A stretch of DNA of 5,645 nucleotides from Oscillospiraceae bacterium (lineage in GTDB: Bacteria; Bacillota; Clostridia; Oscillospirales; UBA929), in assembly GCA_031271325.1 (NCBI GenBank), contig JAISVY010000072.1, forward strand, positions 1 to 5,645, written 5' to 3'. The stretch's first letter is position 1. Each line of letters begins with the position of its first letter. Of the stretch, positions 5,644-5,645 are shown one piece after another. The notes under the pieces were generated by a model. That model was not told where the DNA came from. It did not search any database and worked only from the letters and a program-made list of their open reading frames with translations. The position numbers and the translations under genes are program-made.

Positions 5644-5645
5644 GC

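Noticed and set aside
1..5645. CRISPR array, tRNA/rRNA gene, prophage or defence system
   Set aside because: No regularly spaced direct repeats, no tRNA cloverleaf and no related genes are seen. The only repeats are the inverted elements in the intergenic region.

Overview
The window is the 5' part of a tryptophan biosynthesis operon from a Gram-positive, probably clostridial, bacterium (Firmicutes; I cannot name a genus). The grounds are a tRNA(Trp)-sensing T-box leader, strong AAGGAG-type ribosome binding sites, a short-form DAHP synthase with an N-terminal regulatory domain, and a small GTAGGGGCGACC-type palindromic repeat of a kind I recall from clostridial intergenic regions. GC content is moderately high, with many GCG, GGC and CGC codons.

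Layout. Positions 1-100 (minus strand) hold the first 33 codons of a helix-turn-helix (XRE-type) regulator that reads out of the window. Positions 101-464 have no gene I can support. They contain a perfect two-part hairpin next to the regulator's start (154-193) and a nested inverted-repeat element (284-440). A near-consensus sigma-A promoter (TTGACA, 17 bp, TATACT; 465-493) then drives a T-box leader (about 505-791) with a UGG (Trp) specifier, a T-box bulge, an antiterminator and a 15-bp intrinsic terminator. Five co-directional genes follow: aroF (DAHP synthase), trpE, trpD, trpC and trpF. They are packed tightly: 2-nt gap, ATGA overlap, 6-nt gap, GTGA overlap. trpF ends 2 nt before the window ends. 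trpB and trpA would be expected downstream but are not visible.

How it works together. AroF commits PEP and erythrose-4-phosphate to the shikimate pathway. TrpE turns chorismate into anthranilate, TrpD adds phosphoribosyl, TrpF isomerises and TrpC closes the indole ring to give indole-3-glycerol phosphate. When uncharged tRNA(Trp) accumulates it should pair with the leader and stabilise the antiterminator, so first-step shikimate flux and the Trp branch are induced together.

Points worth a second look: trpG, the glutamine amidotransferase partner of TrpE, is missing from its usual place between trpE and trpD and is not fused to either; TrpE appears about 15 residues short in one N-terminal-domain segment and carries several non-consensus residues in conserved motifs; and the intergenic inverted repeat shows compensatory arm changes. 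I see no wholly new system here. Most of the window is a well-understood operon with some unusual details.
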